The position numbers and the translations under genes are program-made. Shown piece after piece: positions 1 to 14,200 of a stretch of 64,000 bases of DNA. The notes beneath the pieces are model-generated. The model did no database searches. It had not been told where the DNA came from and worked only from the letters and a program-made list of their open reading frames with translations. Position 1 is the first letter of the stretch. Each line of letters starts with the position of its first letter. Source of the DNA: Neodontobutis hainanensis (lineage: Eukaryota > Chordata > Actinopteri > Gobiiformes > Odontobutidae); contig JALDNG010000041.1 in NCBI GenBank assembly GCA_024349245.1, forward strand, positions 7,960,501-8,024,500, given 5' to 3'.

Positions 1-3000
1 TTAAGAGGGACCAGACTAATTCTTCATAAGAAAAAGAAAAAGAATTAGGATAACTGGCCAGGCTACTTCCACTGGGTTCTATTTAACCTTAGATTTCTAT
101 TTTCCAAGATAGAAAAATCCATGATGTGATTACACTTTGACTGTTCTATTGTACTCATTTACACAAAAGATCTTTAAAAGTGTTTTCAAAAGTTATTTAC
201 TTATTTTGTTTGGAATAAAACAAGTCTTTCTTAAGAGGCACACTTGTTAGTGCTGTCAGCAGAGCGTGAGTGCATAAGAGCAAAGTCTGATTGGACATAA
301 AGTCAATTTTGTGATGGAACCAAAACAATAATGGCAGCAGTGCTAAATGCAGTCCTTTGATTTACTTTGTATAATACTCGACATGCGCTTGAACCAAACA
401 CTAATAAGCCATTTAAACGTCCTCACTGTTCAACATTTAGCATTGCTCTTGTTTTTTGCATTCTTTTTGCATCTTATCTTATGTTTTTGTGTGTTTTTGG
501 TCTGATTTGTAGTCCTTATTAGGTTCACATTTTAATTTTACAACACAAGATTTCAGTTAAAGATACTTTGTTGGAGACTTTGTGCATGTTTGGCAGCATT
601 TCCCTTTGTTCAACCAAACTGAACTAACTTTTCCTGCAGCATATAAACCTTGGTCACGCTGTCTTATTGTTTTGTTACAACATTTTGAGTTTGAGGATTA
701 ATTGGATATTTGGAATAGGTATATAATATGTTTTGTCTTTCAATATGGAGTCCATAACTATGGCCTTGATTTATTTAGCACAGTGTGTCTGAGTGCACGT
801 CCGTCTGCGTGCCTCTAATGCATGTTAATGATTCCACTCAGTCCGTATTACAGCGCTCAGAGTGAACTCGTTAGTAAAATTTGTTCCAGGCTTTTGCTTC
901 CCTCGTCCGTGGGTGAGATCTTCAGCGAAAGGGGGGATTCATTCCCATGAAAAGGCCAGCTTTGTGAGGCTCCCATTTAACACTGCACCCCGCCCCCATC
1001 CGCTCTTACTCTTCCACTTTGGAAAAAAGGGAGAAAAAAAAGGAGGCTGGTTGGGATTCTAATCATCACATACCAGTGACATCCAACAGCTTTGGGAAGA
1101 GATCCTTACATTGAGTGGTGGCTGCACATCCGGAGAGATCCTACTAAAGTAAAGACTAAAGCTGGATTCTGAGCAGTAGTCACCCTCTGATATGAAAATC
1201 ATGTGTGTCATTTACAAATTTATGTTTCTTTCACGTGTTGATTGTGCCAACATGTTTTGCAAATGAGGTGATGACCCTGACCCCCAAATGTTCACACAAA
1301 CAAATGACAGTTATATAACAAGAGTAAACAGCTTTTGAGATGTAACAATGACATGAGAGGGTTTGGTTAAGGCACCAGAGCAACTCATTCAGGAAGATTA
1401 GGGAATACTCACTTTTCACTTTTTACTGCCAAATAACATTTTCACTAGAAAACAACCTTTGGTCATAAATACAAAACTGCCAGAGGGTCATTTTTAGCCC
1501 CTTGACATTTTAAAACTCATCTAACATTATTCATCTCCCGCCTCATGACTTGGGTTTACCGGCTTCATTGAACACCCAGATATGTAGAATATAACGTAAA
1601 CTACTTTGATGAGTTAAGCCTAAAACCACCAGGGGGTCATTTTTACCCTACATAACATCATGAGTTGCAGTTGCCAGGTGTCACCGACACTGTGTTAGCA
1701 ACCGTCAGCTAGCACCGAATGCGGTAATATTTTATGCAAAAAGCACACAGTTCTTAGTTACTAACCTAAAGAATGCAGTTTATCTTTCTAAATGAAAAAC
1801 TTGCACTTACATTTTGAGACACTATGCTGCTTAAATTGGACTCTGTTGTGGCAGGAGCTAAATAAATGACTCCTGAGGTTTTTAAGTGTTATTGGAACAT
1901 GAGCTGTTCTAGAGTTGTAATGTAAATTATCATTGTTCAGTACTGTAGCCTACTGTTTGAACAGTTAAAATACAAAACACTATTAAGCCACCATTTTGGT
2001 AACCCTCAGCTCCAAAGTGGTAGCAGAGTTTTTCCAATTATTCTCGAAAACCCTGTATAGGTAAAACACTCAAGAGAGGCCTCTGCAAAGCCATAGATCT
2101 ACTCCAGAGCTATTATCTATGGGCTGCGTTCTAAAACATGTGACATAATGCTAGTGTCATACTACATGCTTCACATTATGTATTTTCCAATCTACTGCAG
2201 AAAAAAGTAAGACAAAATAATCTAGCTGTTGCTTAATATACTAAATACAAAACCAACAAAGATGTGCCGTGTCATCTCTATTTCTTGATAGCACTAATTA
2301 TCTGCACCTTTTCAAACCGCAGATAGAATAGCCCAAATAGAAAAGGCTAGATACAAGTGAAGAATAATGCGCATGGATCTAGGAATCAGGGTTCTGTGAG
2401 GTGTAATATAATTAAACTTGCAGCAAGAAAGAAATGTGATAAAATGAAGAAGTGGACGTCTCTGAATTTTAATCCCAAATCCTGTCATCTTCAGTAATTG
2501 GACTTGCAAAATCTCATTCAGGGCCCATAAGGAAAAGAGTGCCACTTATCCTATATTCCTCATCAAACCCTGATATATGCAAATCGTAACTTGTAGCAGC
2601 GGACTTGATAATAAAAGTCACCGTTGATCATCTGCCTGCCTTAAAAAGATTCCTAAATGACTCAGCTTTGACTGGTACATGTCTTCATCTGCTGTAAAAA
2701 GGATCTGTTCGAGCTGTAGCTGAGACGGGCTTGTCGACACTCTGTGCACTGTGCTTGCTTAAATGATAAATGGCTGTTATATGTGCTCCTGTGGCTCTCA
2801 ATAACTTCCCCCCAGTGACACTTGGAGAGCAGAGGGCTGAATACTAATAAAGACTTTAGGTGTCCCGTCGGGCCCTCCGAGCTTCTGCTTGCAGAAGAAA
2901 ATTAATTCTAATCCTGAGTTGGAAGATTCATTTCCTGTATTTGCGGGAAGCACTAGACTTTTGTCAGTGTGACATAATGAAACAAATTTCTTATCCACAA

Positions 3001-6000
3001 AGTAACTCATGCGTGGTACCTTTTCATTAAAATGTTCTCAAATATCATAGAAACGGGAGTAACTTTGGGCCCAAAAATATATATTCTCCAAATCATTTTA
3101 ATGGTTCTTAAATGTGAGCTCAATATAATCATGTCTATCTCACAGACACACATCCCTGCTGCCGGGACAGTGGCCTATCACGAGAGATTAGGTGACTATG
3201 CATTTAATAAACAAAATAGGCTGATACACTGGACCCCAGGAGTAATTTTTGTACTATGGATGAACAATATATTGGTACTTTTGTTATCAGATATATGTGT
3301 TTTTTAATCCATCGGCGTCAGCCCAATGAGGAAAGTTTGCTCGATGTGTAGAACCAATATTACTGTATATTCTATATATTTTCTCCGCTGGCTAAAGGTT
3401 ACGCAGTGTTGCTTTAAAACTTTTTAGAACCTATAAAATTACTTTGAACAAACTGAGCATAGCATTGGAACAAGTGCACTCACTTTTCTTGTTTGTACAC
3501 ACAATCTTGTTTGAGAGTTTGGGATGTTTATGTAATAAACTGATTTTAATTATGAATCTTTACAGTACACTCATCATCTCGCCCCGTTTTTCATACACAC
3601 TCCAGACCACCAGATGCTATTTTTTCTCTCATTTGTGTTGGAGAATTTCTGATCTACATTACTTAAATTCTATTCTGCTAATGTGTTTAACCTCACATAA
3701 AGCCTGAAGGTAAAATTGTCACATAGACTGGCCAAGCTGCCTTCTTTTCTTTGATGTCTTGGTCATATTCTGAGGGGGTCAACATCAACTCTTGATAAAT
3801 CCCAGATAACGGTAAATGTCTTTCCTTGTTGAGGCTGTACGGACACAACTCACAGCTTTAAAATCAGAGCAAGACTTTGGATGTTCACTCTGTGTTGTGT
3901 TCACTGTCTCAGGGTTCCTTATTGGTGGTAAATAAACTTTTCCTGCCTAAGACCTCCAGAATGTCTCCTGCCTTTCATCTTTTAGTGCAACTCTCAGATC
4001 TAAGGGCAGCACACAACTCTCTAACAATCTGTATGAGGCTTGGTGAGGCAAGTTGTTGTAGGATAAGACATAAAACACAGGCCTTAGCGTCAATGTTATA
4101 GGTTTTTAGGCACAAAAAAATCTAAAAGCATGTTGTGCTGCAAATGTTGAATTACTTTTTAGATTATCCAACAATGGTATTCTATTGAAAATAAAAGCCA
4201 GCCATAGTGACATATGTGTCAGTCAAAAAGCCTTTATAATCCCTTTATTTATCCAAGAGTTGTTGATGTGACTTCTTATGACACAAGCTGAAGATTTCCG
4301 GTCCAGTTCTTCTCAAAAGGAGGCTGTAGTGTGGACCGACTACAAAGGCCTTACTCAGAGAAGATATAAAAAGCACTTTGGTGCCACCTCCCTCTGCAAA
4401 TTATTAATATTTAATTAAACCAAGATGTCCCTGAGTGCTCCGTCACTGTCTATTCCTGACATGCATCAAAAGCCAGAATGAATATTTGGAACCTACTATG
4501 TTTGGACTCACAAGCAAAATGTCTGAGAGTGTCAAAGATAATGGGGAACAATATGGATGAGTCACTCCTCGTAAAGCGTATGGTTGCATTGACTTATGAA
4601 AGGACTGAAATGCTGATATGAATACATTATGAGGCAGTGCATCGCGACCGAGTAACATTTCCTCTGCTGTATACTATGTCAGGTGGTGCCCCGAGGAATG
4701 GCTCTGTTCCTCTTCTCCGTGCTCCATCCACAGGCGTTTAAATCGCTCAGAGGCGTCTGGGATGGGGAGCGGTGCAGGCAGCTGCTCCAGTGGATTCTAG
4801 TGAGCATTAAGCCTTAGGGATTTACGTACCCACTTCCTGCGCTCAGATCGGGCCTGGAACCCAGCATGTAATGTAGATTCTTATTTTCAGTGAGTATTGA
4901 AATAATAAAAGCCATTCAATAGAAAGCACATTTTGCAATTATCTATGTTGTACCCAAAAATAGAATATATATTGTACTTGTTACCAATTTAAATACAGCA
5001 CTAGTAATGATATATCTGTCAGGCAGTAGATAATATCAGATTAGGAAATTGTTGATTAGCGTAAATAATATTATGGCAGCAGAACACAGCTCAATTTTAT
5101 ATTTTTTGTGATTTCATCAATTGCAAAATGCAGATCACAAGAAACTGCAGGTATTTAATTCTATGATCATTCTATGTGACAGGCAATGTGTCTCTCTTTG
5201 TCTTTTTATTTAATTATCCGGTCAGTGCCTCGATTGGCCACTGTCCCAGCGACAGGAAAGGTATATTTAAGGTTTGTGTCCAGCGGAGGGTCCTGTGTCA
5301 GTGAGATAAACATGATTCCACTGATCTCATGTGAGGGATAATGATTTTCTGTGGCAGTGTCAACCATGAACAGTCCATCAGAACGGTTCGTATACACCAT
5401 GCAATCTGGTCGCACTGACAATGTCATAAATTATGTTTCTAATTATTGCTCAGATAACATTTGAATATAAGATGACAGCATCTACTGCATCTCTTTTGCT
5501 TTTGCCTTTTTAATACAAATCTATCTGGTCCAGAAGGTGTTATTTTTCTTCATTTACCTGTCTTTTGTTTCATCAAACTGCAGCTTTTTTACATATTGCA
5601 CTTGTTTGAAAGATTGATTCTGCTGCAGTTTGTGGCAAATACTGTATGTCTCCATTTTAACGTGATTAATGCTTTGTTGTTGTAAAGATAAATTGCTGTC
5701 ACAGTTGGAAAAATTATTCATAACCATTTTTTCGTTGCAATCATAAAGTACTCACATGTGCCGAGCTGCGTGCATGTGCTGTCAGTCAAGACGGCGGAGA
5801 AGCTGAGGCGTTTGACAGGCTCATGGTCAGAAGCTTCGGGATCTGAGACTCGTAAAACAACCCTGTGGCAGGTTATTCAGTGATATCTAATAAAGTGAGG
5901 TATGAAAGAGAAGGACTGACCCATTTGTGTCAGAAGGAACTTGTAAGAAAAGAAAAAAAACAAAACACAAAGCTCTTATTTAAAATTCACAAGTTAACCT

Positions 6001-9000
6001 AAAAATGACAAGGTGTTCGCAGACGTTTCCTCTTGGGCAGAGCAGTCAAAAGTCAAGAGGCACATCATTTTACTTCCTGTTGTTGTTTTTCCTCTGGCCC
6101 TGTAATATTTCCTTAAACAGCGAATTTCCATTACAATCTATTACCGTTCTGTTTTGAAAAATGATATGTAGCATGTGATGTATTAATAATTCATGAAGCA
6201 GGCCCCAGTGTTTCCTGTTTCAATTTTCTTTCTTGTAATAACCCAATACGGGCCTGGCATCGTGACACCAAGGCTTTGAGTTATGCTGCAGCCCATCTGT
6301 TCACATTGGATTCACATTAATCAATGGGAACAAAGAAATGGGAGTGTTGCTAAATTATTTTGAAGGTGTTGAAAATTGTACAATGGGTCAATCAGTGTTT
6401 TTTGAATATAAATAAGCAATTTCAAGATGCATCTGTAGAAGTAGCTTTTTCTTAAATGAATTGTAACAGACAGTAGGGCTAACATAAAATAAATCCAAGT
6501 CACTCTGGTCAGAATGATAAATTAAAGTCCTCAACTAAACAAGGGACATCCCAATGTGTTTCTTTATCAGGGCATCAGGGACCTCTTTCCAAAAGAAGCC
6601 AATTCTGTTGGTATCAGAAGAAACGTTTCCATGTGCCTGAATCTTTGAAGAGCACCTGAAGATTTAATTCACACTTTAATCTGATATGGACTCTGACAGT
6701 CTACTGTATGTCAGTGCTACGGAATGTGTAAGCTATTTTATCTCTAGAATTTCCTGCTCGTGTTTGTACATCTGCACAAAGAGGACAAACTGAGTCCTGC
6801 TGGAGAAGCACACTCTTCTTTGTGAGCACACGTTGCTCTCTCTAGGGCTACTGTATCTGTTCATGTGGTCTAAAAGGCAGGAATGAGAAGTGGAAAATTG
6901 CAATCTGCAAAAAAAGCTGGCATGGCTGGCAAGGAAGATGAGAGTTTTGACTTGATTTATTATTTTTTTTTAATCTAAATATCATTAGATCTTAAATGAT
7001 GCAAAATGTATAAGCAAGACAACCCACTTTGGATCTGTATCTACTTTTAGTTCAATAAGTTTTTTTTATTCAAGGAGATAGTTGCTCATAAAAATCTATA
7101 TATTTCAAAAGCAAACCTGATTCTATCATCCAGTCGTGACCAAAGTAAGTTCTACGCATTTTTCAAAAGCAATATATTTTTTGACCTTTGTGACATTAAT
7201 ACAGCCAATTTCTGTCTCAGCAGTGGACCCCTCTGAAATCTCATTTCCTTTTGTGAAGAATACAGAGCCAAAAGATCATGTTAGTTAAAACAGTGCAATA
7301 CCCATTGTTTAAACTGAAACATCAGAATTATGTTTGAGCAAAACATTTTGATTTCAGTCACACTACTTTTCAACTTCTAAATGTTAATGCTTTTGTTAAT
7401 GTTAATGCAAATGTGCCAGCCCATCTGGCTGGAAAAAAAAACAATTCAACCGTTTTTGGCCATTAAACATGAGCATTTGTCTAGCACTTACAAGCAGTGA
7501 CCAGAAGGTATAGATATATTTCCATACTAATTAAGCTCTTGCATTTGCCAGTGTGTGTTCACTCTGTTATCCAACTCAATGTTTTTTACATCCTTTATCC
7601 AAATTTTCCAAGCCCAGGTTGTTGTTATTTTTTGCCAACTCATAATGACACATTCAACTAATGTCTGATCTCACTGGGTTTTGACTAAGTGAAATGGTGC
7701 ATTCACTTGTTCCTCAGGAACTCTGTAAATGTTTTTTGAAAAATGAATGTGAATGCCTGCTCAAGTCAAAACAACAGTTTGGAAACTCGTGTTAGTCGGT
7801 GTTTCCCGACATTCAAAGTTGACATTATTTGCATCATTAACATAGTGGAAGGAAGCAAACTTTTAAGATATTTTAGCAATTTCAGTCTTTTAAAAAATAT
7901 TTTCCACCAACGGTTTTGCACGTTAAAAACTTGATAGAATATAATATTACAACTAGTGTTTTGTTTTTTGATTTACAAAAGTATTTAGCATGTTTCACCT
8001 TTCCCGAGCTGTTTTTCCGAGAAAACACATGAACACTCCAAAGTTGGAATAACAGCTTCTCAACTCGGATACTCTGAGTTCCGGAGGACATCATGAATGC
8101 ACCATTAAATCTCTCTGAAAACTTTAGACTCTTGACTGTCAATGTACAAAACTGTTTACCTTTATATATAGTGCAGTCCACTCTTGGTTCCTAATGCCTA
8201 TCCTATTTACGTTATTGTTCCACCATTGATTTCATAGAGTGCATAAAAACCTTGAGGCATGTGCAGCACTTATCTTACCATTATTGTTTCTTATTCCGTC
8301 TAGCCTTTCTAAGGCCTGTTCACTTTGCCAGCCATTAAAGTACAATTTGTATTTTGTTTATTAGCTCATTTCACAAAGCTCGGCTCATTATCCGCGCTGC
8401 ACCAGCGTCGAGGATCCAGCTGTCACAGCAGCGTTTAGTCACTACATCAACCGTAGCATTATTTTAAGCTTTGCCTGGGAGCCATGGGGCCTTTTGAAAC
8501 TTGCTTTGCCATCGTTACATTCGAGGCAGACATCTGTGGCATCTGAGGGCTGCTACTGCGTGAAGGCCAGGGCCAGGGCTACTTCCAGCTTCAATAGGAA
8601 GGTCATTTCAGGGGATAATTAAGTCCACATAATAATCACTGTGTCAAGTTTCTATCGAGAGCCTCACATTGAGTTTTGTCCTGCCTCTGCCAATGTGAGA
8701 AAGATGCTTTGATCATGCACACAGGATAAAAAGACACTACAGAATTCAACACATTTATCATATGTCATATATGGTCAGATGTCAAACTATGTCATCATTC
8801 TTGGTGTCTGGAAGATGTCTGGAAGAAAGAAAGTCTCTCTGTCTAAGCCTGTCACATGTGTGGTAATGGACGACCCCCTAAGCTTATTGTCATTGCTGCA
8901 GTTAAAAGAACAGTCTAATACTCTGGCAAAAGCACAGTGTAAAAGTTCTGTATAAAACCAGCATGTCTCTGTCTTCCTTTAAACTGTAGGTGGCTGAGTT

Positions 9001-11454
9001 GCAAACTACGCCTGACCTTAAAAATGAACTGCTTGTCCTCAAAGAACACATCAGATGTTGTTACTACAAAGAGAACTGTTATTGTATTCAGACTGGACCA
9101 CACACAAAGATATTGCTCTTAAGCATTCTGGTGTCAGACTTGCCAAAAATAGTTTATTTGCAAAAAACATACTGCTACAGAAAGTTAGTCTTTCTTGTCC
9201 TGAGGAAACCTGAGCAGCGCCCGCGGACAGAACTAGAGCCAGTATGTTGACCATGGTCCTGTCTGGTGCATTAGCCTATAGTATGTATGTTTTTTAAGGT
9301 TTTTGAGACTAGAAGCAGCACCTAGACACAGGGAGAGCAACAACTGAAAAACCCCACCCTTACTGAAGATTGAGTGCTGAAGCTTTAAAGTTGAGATGTT
9401 CAAATGTTTCTTCTAAATGGGTCACCAGCTAATCCAATCAGAGTTACAAAGTGAAGTATGTGTGTGGAGGTTCTCAGTCATCCAGGACATATTGAAGAAA
9501 GTGTTTCAACAAAGGCTTGATATGGGATGAAACGTCTTCAATCTGGGTGCACTCTTTTCTGTAGGTAACCATCAAAATGGCTTTGAGGCTATATTTTAAT
9601 GACTTTCCACAATTCGTTTTAAGGGAAAGGTGTGCCTGGTACCTGGTGTGCCTTAGAACACCCAAACTGGGCATGTGACTCTCACGAGATCAAAATGTGA
9701 TGGGATTTATCTTCAAGGTAAAAAGCTGTCTGGTGATATCAGCGTGATGAAGTGTAAGCTGTAAAGCACTTTGAGTACCTTTTAAAAACGCTAAATAAAT
9801 CAAATTATTATTATTATAATTAATAAAAGAGTGAGATCTTTTTTGTGTGTCGTCTTGTCTAATGGGATTTGAGTCTTGTGGACGGCCAAAAATACACCAG
9901 TGGTTAGCAAACACTATTGTCGACAGCCCCATCTTGCACCAGCTTCATAGACTTTTTGTACATCACTATTTCCGGGTTCCTTTATGACCAAACGCCTCTA
10001 GGTCTGGCAGACTCCACTCTCCGGTCACTTCCAGTCCTCTCAGAAAAGGCAAACAAAGGCTGTTTTGGATGTTGGAAGTTATCCATGCGGAGAAAATGGG
10101 CCAGAGAATATGTAGCCTACTTTTTCTTGACCATTCTGAGTAGTGGCTTACGGAAATGTCAAGCTTGCCTGCACTGCCATTTGTAAAACCCTACAGAATA
10201 AATGAACCGTTGGAGTATTGTAGTTGTTAAATTCATATATAATAAAAAGGTCTACAATAGGATTAAGACAGTAATTTTTTGATGGTTGACCTTACTTTTT
10301 ACTTTTTGCACTGTGCAAGACTCTAAACTGTAACTAGTAGATTTCCCGGCTGATTTGTTTTATCTATAAAGACATCTCTTTACTGTGGTGCAACTGTATT
10401 TTGGAGCCATTTAAATGTATGAAACTAGAGAAAGAGCAGCCTGTGTGGAAGTCAGTTTGTCTCGGGTCTGTGAGTCTTGTACAGTCTATAAAGCAGGCCA
10501 GTCTAGCAGCATCTGGGAGAACATAAAGCTGGCTGGCAGGCTATTAGACTTGGCCGGGAGGAAGTGAAAAGCAACAACTCCCATTTCCCTTTAGATAAAT
10601 GCGATTAAATTTCCACACAGGCACTTATGCGCAGCGTGGATGGATAGAGTTGCGTTTGAGAGCCTAGACATGTGTCCCATAAGCAGCATGTAATCAACTT
10701 CAGTCCACAACAAGGTATTTTTTGTTTCAATAATGGAATTTATGGTTGTGTACTTATGATATGTGGAACTAAGAAAAGTACACTATGCATAACCCTTGTT
10801 AACAAAGAGATTTCATTATTTATAAGTAAATATCATTATTAAACAACCCAAACCTGAATGTATTATCAAGAAACTTCTAAAAACCTGCAGAAGTGTGGGA
10901 GTTCATTTTCATTCCACAGAGATCAATAAAATCGACCTCAGCTTATTTTACCATGGGCCATTTAATTTGTTCTTGAGAAGTTATGTCCGATATTTACAAC
11001 CGATTGAACATTAAAAGTTGTGGAGCTGTATATGAGAGTGGAAACTAAAAGACTCACATTTCACTCACTCAAAAAAATCCCACTCATTCAGGTGAACAGG
11101 TGAAAAGGTATCACCACTTCTGTGTGAAAAATGTTGGTTTAGCAGATCAGACTGTCTCTAACAAATCTGCATGTCCTCTGAATTCCTCCCACTGTCCAAA
11201 CACAAGTTTATAAAGAAGAATTGTTGAATCTAAATTGTAAATGGGTGTCTGTCAGTGGCTGTGTGGATAAGCTCCAGCTCCCTGTGATCCCTAAAAGGAG
11301 TTAAAGATGAAAAGGAAATTGAATATATTTGTGTAATGGGTATGCCTACAATGTTGACATGCAAATGACCATAATGTAGGTCTTTTGGCTTTTGTAATTT
11401 AGTCAGGTGTAACAGTCTTTGAAGAAGAAGATCCAAATCAAGTTCTTAAATGTA
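1..11454. other. Non-coding upstream region
   Basis: No open reading frame here resembles a known protein; the longest are 60-110 codons and lack convincing splice partners. The first PHF24 coding exon has a strong splice acceptor two bases before its ATG, so PHF24 must have at least one 5' non-coding exon and promoter upstream, possibly in this stretch, but I cannot place them. Recognisable bits are a repeat fragment near 9470-9560 (a 'ttctcagtcatccagga...aaacgtcttca' motif seen again near 58370-58450 and 59119-59210) and a short sequence at about 9750-9830 with the 'aaagcactttgagtacc' and ATT-rich tail typical of fish retroposon 3' ends. Confidence 0.6.
9470..9830. repeat. Retroposon-like repeat fragments
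   Basis: Positions 9470-9550 carry the 'ggttctcagtcatccagg' and 'gatgaaacgtcttcaa' motifs. Related sequence occurs in reverse orientation near 58370-58450 and 59119-59210, which shows a dispersed family. About 200 bp further on, 9750-9830 has a 'gtaaagcactttgag' motif followed by a short ATT-rich tail, as at the 3' ends of fish LINE/SINE copies. The family assignment is from general familiarity, not from a database. Confidence 0.45.
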
Positions 11455-12533
11455 CAGTTGTGCTCATAAGTCTACATACTCTGGCAGAATTTGTGATTGT
11501 TTGACCTTTTTTTTCACTCATAGTTAATAGTTGGGTGAAGCCGTTTATTGTCAAACAACTGTGTTTACTCTTTTTAAAGCACAATGACAACAGAAACTAC
11601 CCAAATGACCCTGATCAAAAGTGTATATACCCTGGTGATTTTGTCCTGATAACATGCACAAGTGACACAAACAGGTTTGAATGGCTACCAAAGGTAACCA
11701 TCCTCACCTGGGCTCTGTTTGCTTGTAATCAGAGTGTGTATAAAAGGTCAGCGAGTTTCTGGGCTCCTGACAGACCCTCGCATCTTTCATCCTGTGCTGC
11801 AGTGACATTTCTGTCTGATTCATGGGGAAAGCAAAATAATTGTCAAAGGATCTGCAGGAAAAGATAATTGAACTGTATAAAACAGGAAAAGAACATAAAA
11901 AGATGTCCAAGCAATTAAGAATGCCAATCAGCAGTGTTTAAACTATAATTAAGTAGTGGAAAAAGAAAGGTCAGACAGACCAACAAAGAATTTCAGCCAC
12001 AACTGCCAGTAAAATTGTTCAGGATGCAAAGAAAAACCCTCAAATAACTGCAGCTAAAATACAGAACTCTTTGAAAAAGGTGGTGTGGCTGTTTCAAGAT
12101 AGAGCACAAATATAGCAGTATAAGAATGAACTTGACAGAAAATGGGCTGCATGGTTGAGAAGGCCATTACTCCACTCTGGGGAAATCTCAAATGTGCAGT
12201 TTATGCAAGACAGCCCACGAATTTACTGGAACTGGAGGCCAAGAAGAATAGGCAGCTTTAACCTTTGAGAAAATAAAGAGGCTCATCCACAACTACCACA
12301 AACGACTTCAAGCTGTCATTGATGTTAAAGATGTAAATACACAATATTAAGAACTGGGGTATGTGAATTTTTGATAAGGGTCATTTGGGTAGTTTCTGTT
12401 GTCATTATGATTTTGAGTAAACACAATTGTTTGACAATGAGGTAAAGAAAAGTGTTTGTGTTATCATTCATATTCTCTGAAAAATGGCCAAAAAATTTAC
12501 AAATTTTGCCAGGGTATAACTTGAGAACAACTG
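11455..12533 (+). mobile_element. Defective Tc1-like DNA transposon
   Basis: The left end reads CAGTTGTGCTCATAAG just after a TA (11453-11454). The right end is its near-inverse (GAGAACAACTG) just before a TA (12534-12535). This is the TA target duplication and terminal inverted repeat of the Tc1/mariner superfamily. Inner copies of the end motif ('tataccctgg' near 11625 and 'ggggtatgtgaa' near 12356) give the paired inverted/direct-repeat layout of fish Tc1 elements. At 1,079 bp it is shorter than the roughly 1.6 kb of a complete fish Tc1 copy. The 3' half of the transposase region is missing, so it cannot move by itself. Confidence 0.88.
11823..12300 (+). pseudogene. Tc1-like transposase remnant
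   Basis: An ATG at 11823 opens MGKAK followed at once by a stop, then, in the same register, residues like the start of a Tc1 transposase (LSKDLQ). The DNA to about 12300 still resembles the helix-turn-helix part of fish Tc1 transposases, but stops and indels interrupt it and the catalytic DDE half is absent. It lies inside the transposon with inverted ends at 11455 and 12533. Non-functional. Confidence 0.75.
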
Positions 12534-13775
12534 TATCATTAGATATGGCCTCTGAATTTTTTTAATGAGCGATGCTGATTGACGCACACAGCAAAAACGT
12601 TTTTGTTTTCCTAGTTCTGGGCAGCAAGCGCACTTAAAAACTTGAATCTTTTACCTGGAGTAGGCTAAACTCCAACTCACTGACAGTACACACAAGGTCA
12701 GTTACTTGCATTTGCCAAAATTTTCATTGTGTTTATTATATTTTCTCAAGTAAGAAGGGATTGATAATGTGTTTGTAGTGTACTATAGTACATACTTCTC
12801 AGTTGGCACTTTGATTTACTACCGACTCACTCTGACTACTAATTTTATGTTATGAAACACTCCTGGTAAAAGAACAGCATACATGTTGGCAGGAAAGGGG
12901 GGAGATATGAGGGATGCCTCGGGAAAGAGATTTACAGAGCTCAGTGGGTGCACAGTGAGGACGGAATTCAGAGAGTAAATGATTCTCCTCTTCTGTTTGA
13001 CTGAGGCATGGTTTAAATGAATCCTCTTCTTGGCTGTGGTTGCGTTGGAAAATTGTGAAGTTGCACCATGGTTTGCTGTTAGTTTCAGCTGTTAAGTTGT
13101 AAATAGGAGTGGGCTCAGTACGCAGAGGCTAGCTTTGAGGCATAAGCAGTTTTGTAAAGTCTGGGTCCAGTAAACTTATATTTACTTTTTTATACACTTT
13201 CAACTGTTTTTTTTTCTTTAGGATAATGGTGAAGGCAACAGTTTCTCTATCTTAAAGAAGTGTTGTACAGTGGGCATCAAGGCACTGCTGGGGTACTTTA
13301 AAGCTTAATGACTTAGTTTTTAATAGTTTAATAGCCTTTCTCTTATTATGATTTGTAGTGAATGACCCATGTTGTTTCATATTTGTTGGAAAAAAAAAAA
13401 TCATGGTACACCAGCATATATCCATAAAAAGCGACAGTGGTTTACCTTTTTGCTGGGTCACTGGTGGAGCGTAAATGGGGCACAGGGCAGAATTGCCAAA
13501 CATCACAACTGGAAATTTAAAAGAGGTTCAAGATTAACTAAAACAATCAAAATGAGTTTCTCTACTGCTTAACAAACTTTATTAATTGTACTTTGCTGTT
13601 CATTAGAATTGTTAGCTAAGAGCTAATGTTGCTATATTTATAGATTACTACCTTCTGAACTGTTTCTCTTATGCACTGGTAGAAGTTAGTCACATAGTGC
13701 ACTTGTTTTTTTGTCAAATTAATTTAATTAACTTTTTGAGACTTGTCTATAAAGTGTTTTCTTTTTTTTTTTTAG
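12534..13775. other. Non-coding DNA upstream of the first PHF24 coding exon
   Basis: No gene is seen. The final bases (13754-13775) form a long T-rich polypyrimidine tract ending in TTTAG, the acceptor for the first coding exon of PHF24. This stretch is therefore most likely the 3' part of an intron that separates a 5' non-coding exon from the coding sequence. Confidence 0.6.
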
Positions 13776-14200
13776 CCATGGGAGTGCTCATGTCAAAGAA
13801 GCAGCAGGTGGAGAAGGTGCAGAAATGCAGCGCTGTGGTGTCTGCCTTCCAGGCTGGGCTCAAAGAACGAGCAGTTGTAGCCAAAATGGCAGAAGAAGAT
13901 GAAGAAGTAGAAAAACCTGCCCAAACTGCAAACAGTCCCAATGAGAAGAAGACAGAGGAGACAGAGCAGCCAGAAACAGACACTAGTGCTGGTCCGTCCA
14001 CTTCCCAGCAGTGCTCAGCTCTGGGGAGGGACGAGTGCAACGTCAACAAAGAGGCGTGGTCCAGGTTACGGGACGGAAAAGGGGTGGAGCCTGAGGATCT
14101 TGACAAGAGCCATCAGCTTACACCGCCCACTTTTGTGAGACCCAAAAGAGAAGCGGACGACGACCAGCCCCTGGAGGTGGAGCTGGGAAAGAGAGAACAG
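13776..14200 (+). CDS. phf24: phf24 coding exon 1
   Basis: Residues 1-141. The acceptor AG lies at 13774-13775 and the ATG starts at 13778, only two bases into the exon. The donor GTAAGT begins at 14201, in phase 0. The exon encodes the MGVLMSKKQ N-terminus, an acidic low-complexity linker and the segment AWSRLRDGKGVEPEDLD that is typical of PHF24. Confidence 0.95.

Noticed and set aside
5206..5427. 73-codon minus-strand open frame with a plausible-looking start
   Set aside because: No homology, no flanking splice sites, and AT-rich surroundings typical of non-coding DNA.
11535..11867. 110-codon open frame with Cys-rich end
   Set aside because: Lies in the left arm of the broken Tc1 element in a frame that does not encode transposase.
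13747..14106. 119-codon minus-strand open frame
   Set aside because: Antisense shadow of phf24 coding exon 1, which is firmly identified by homology and splicing.
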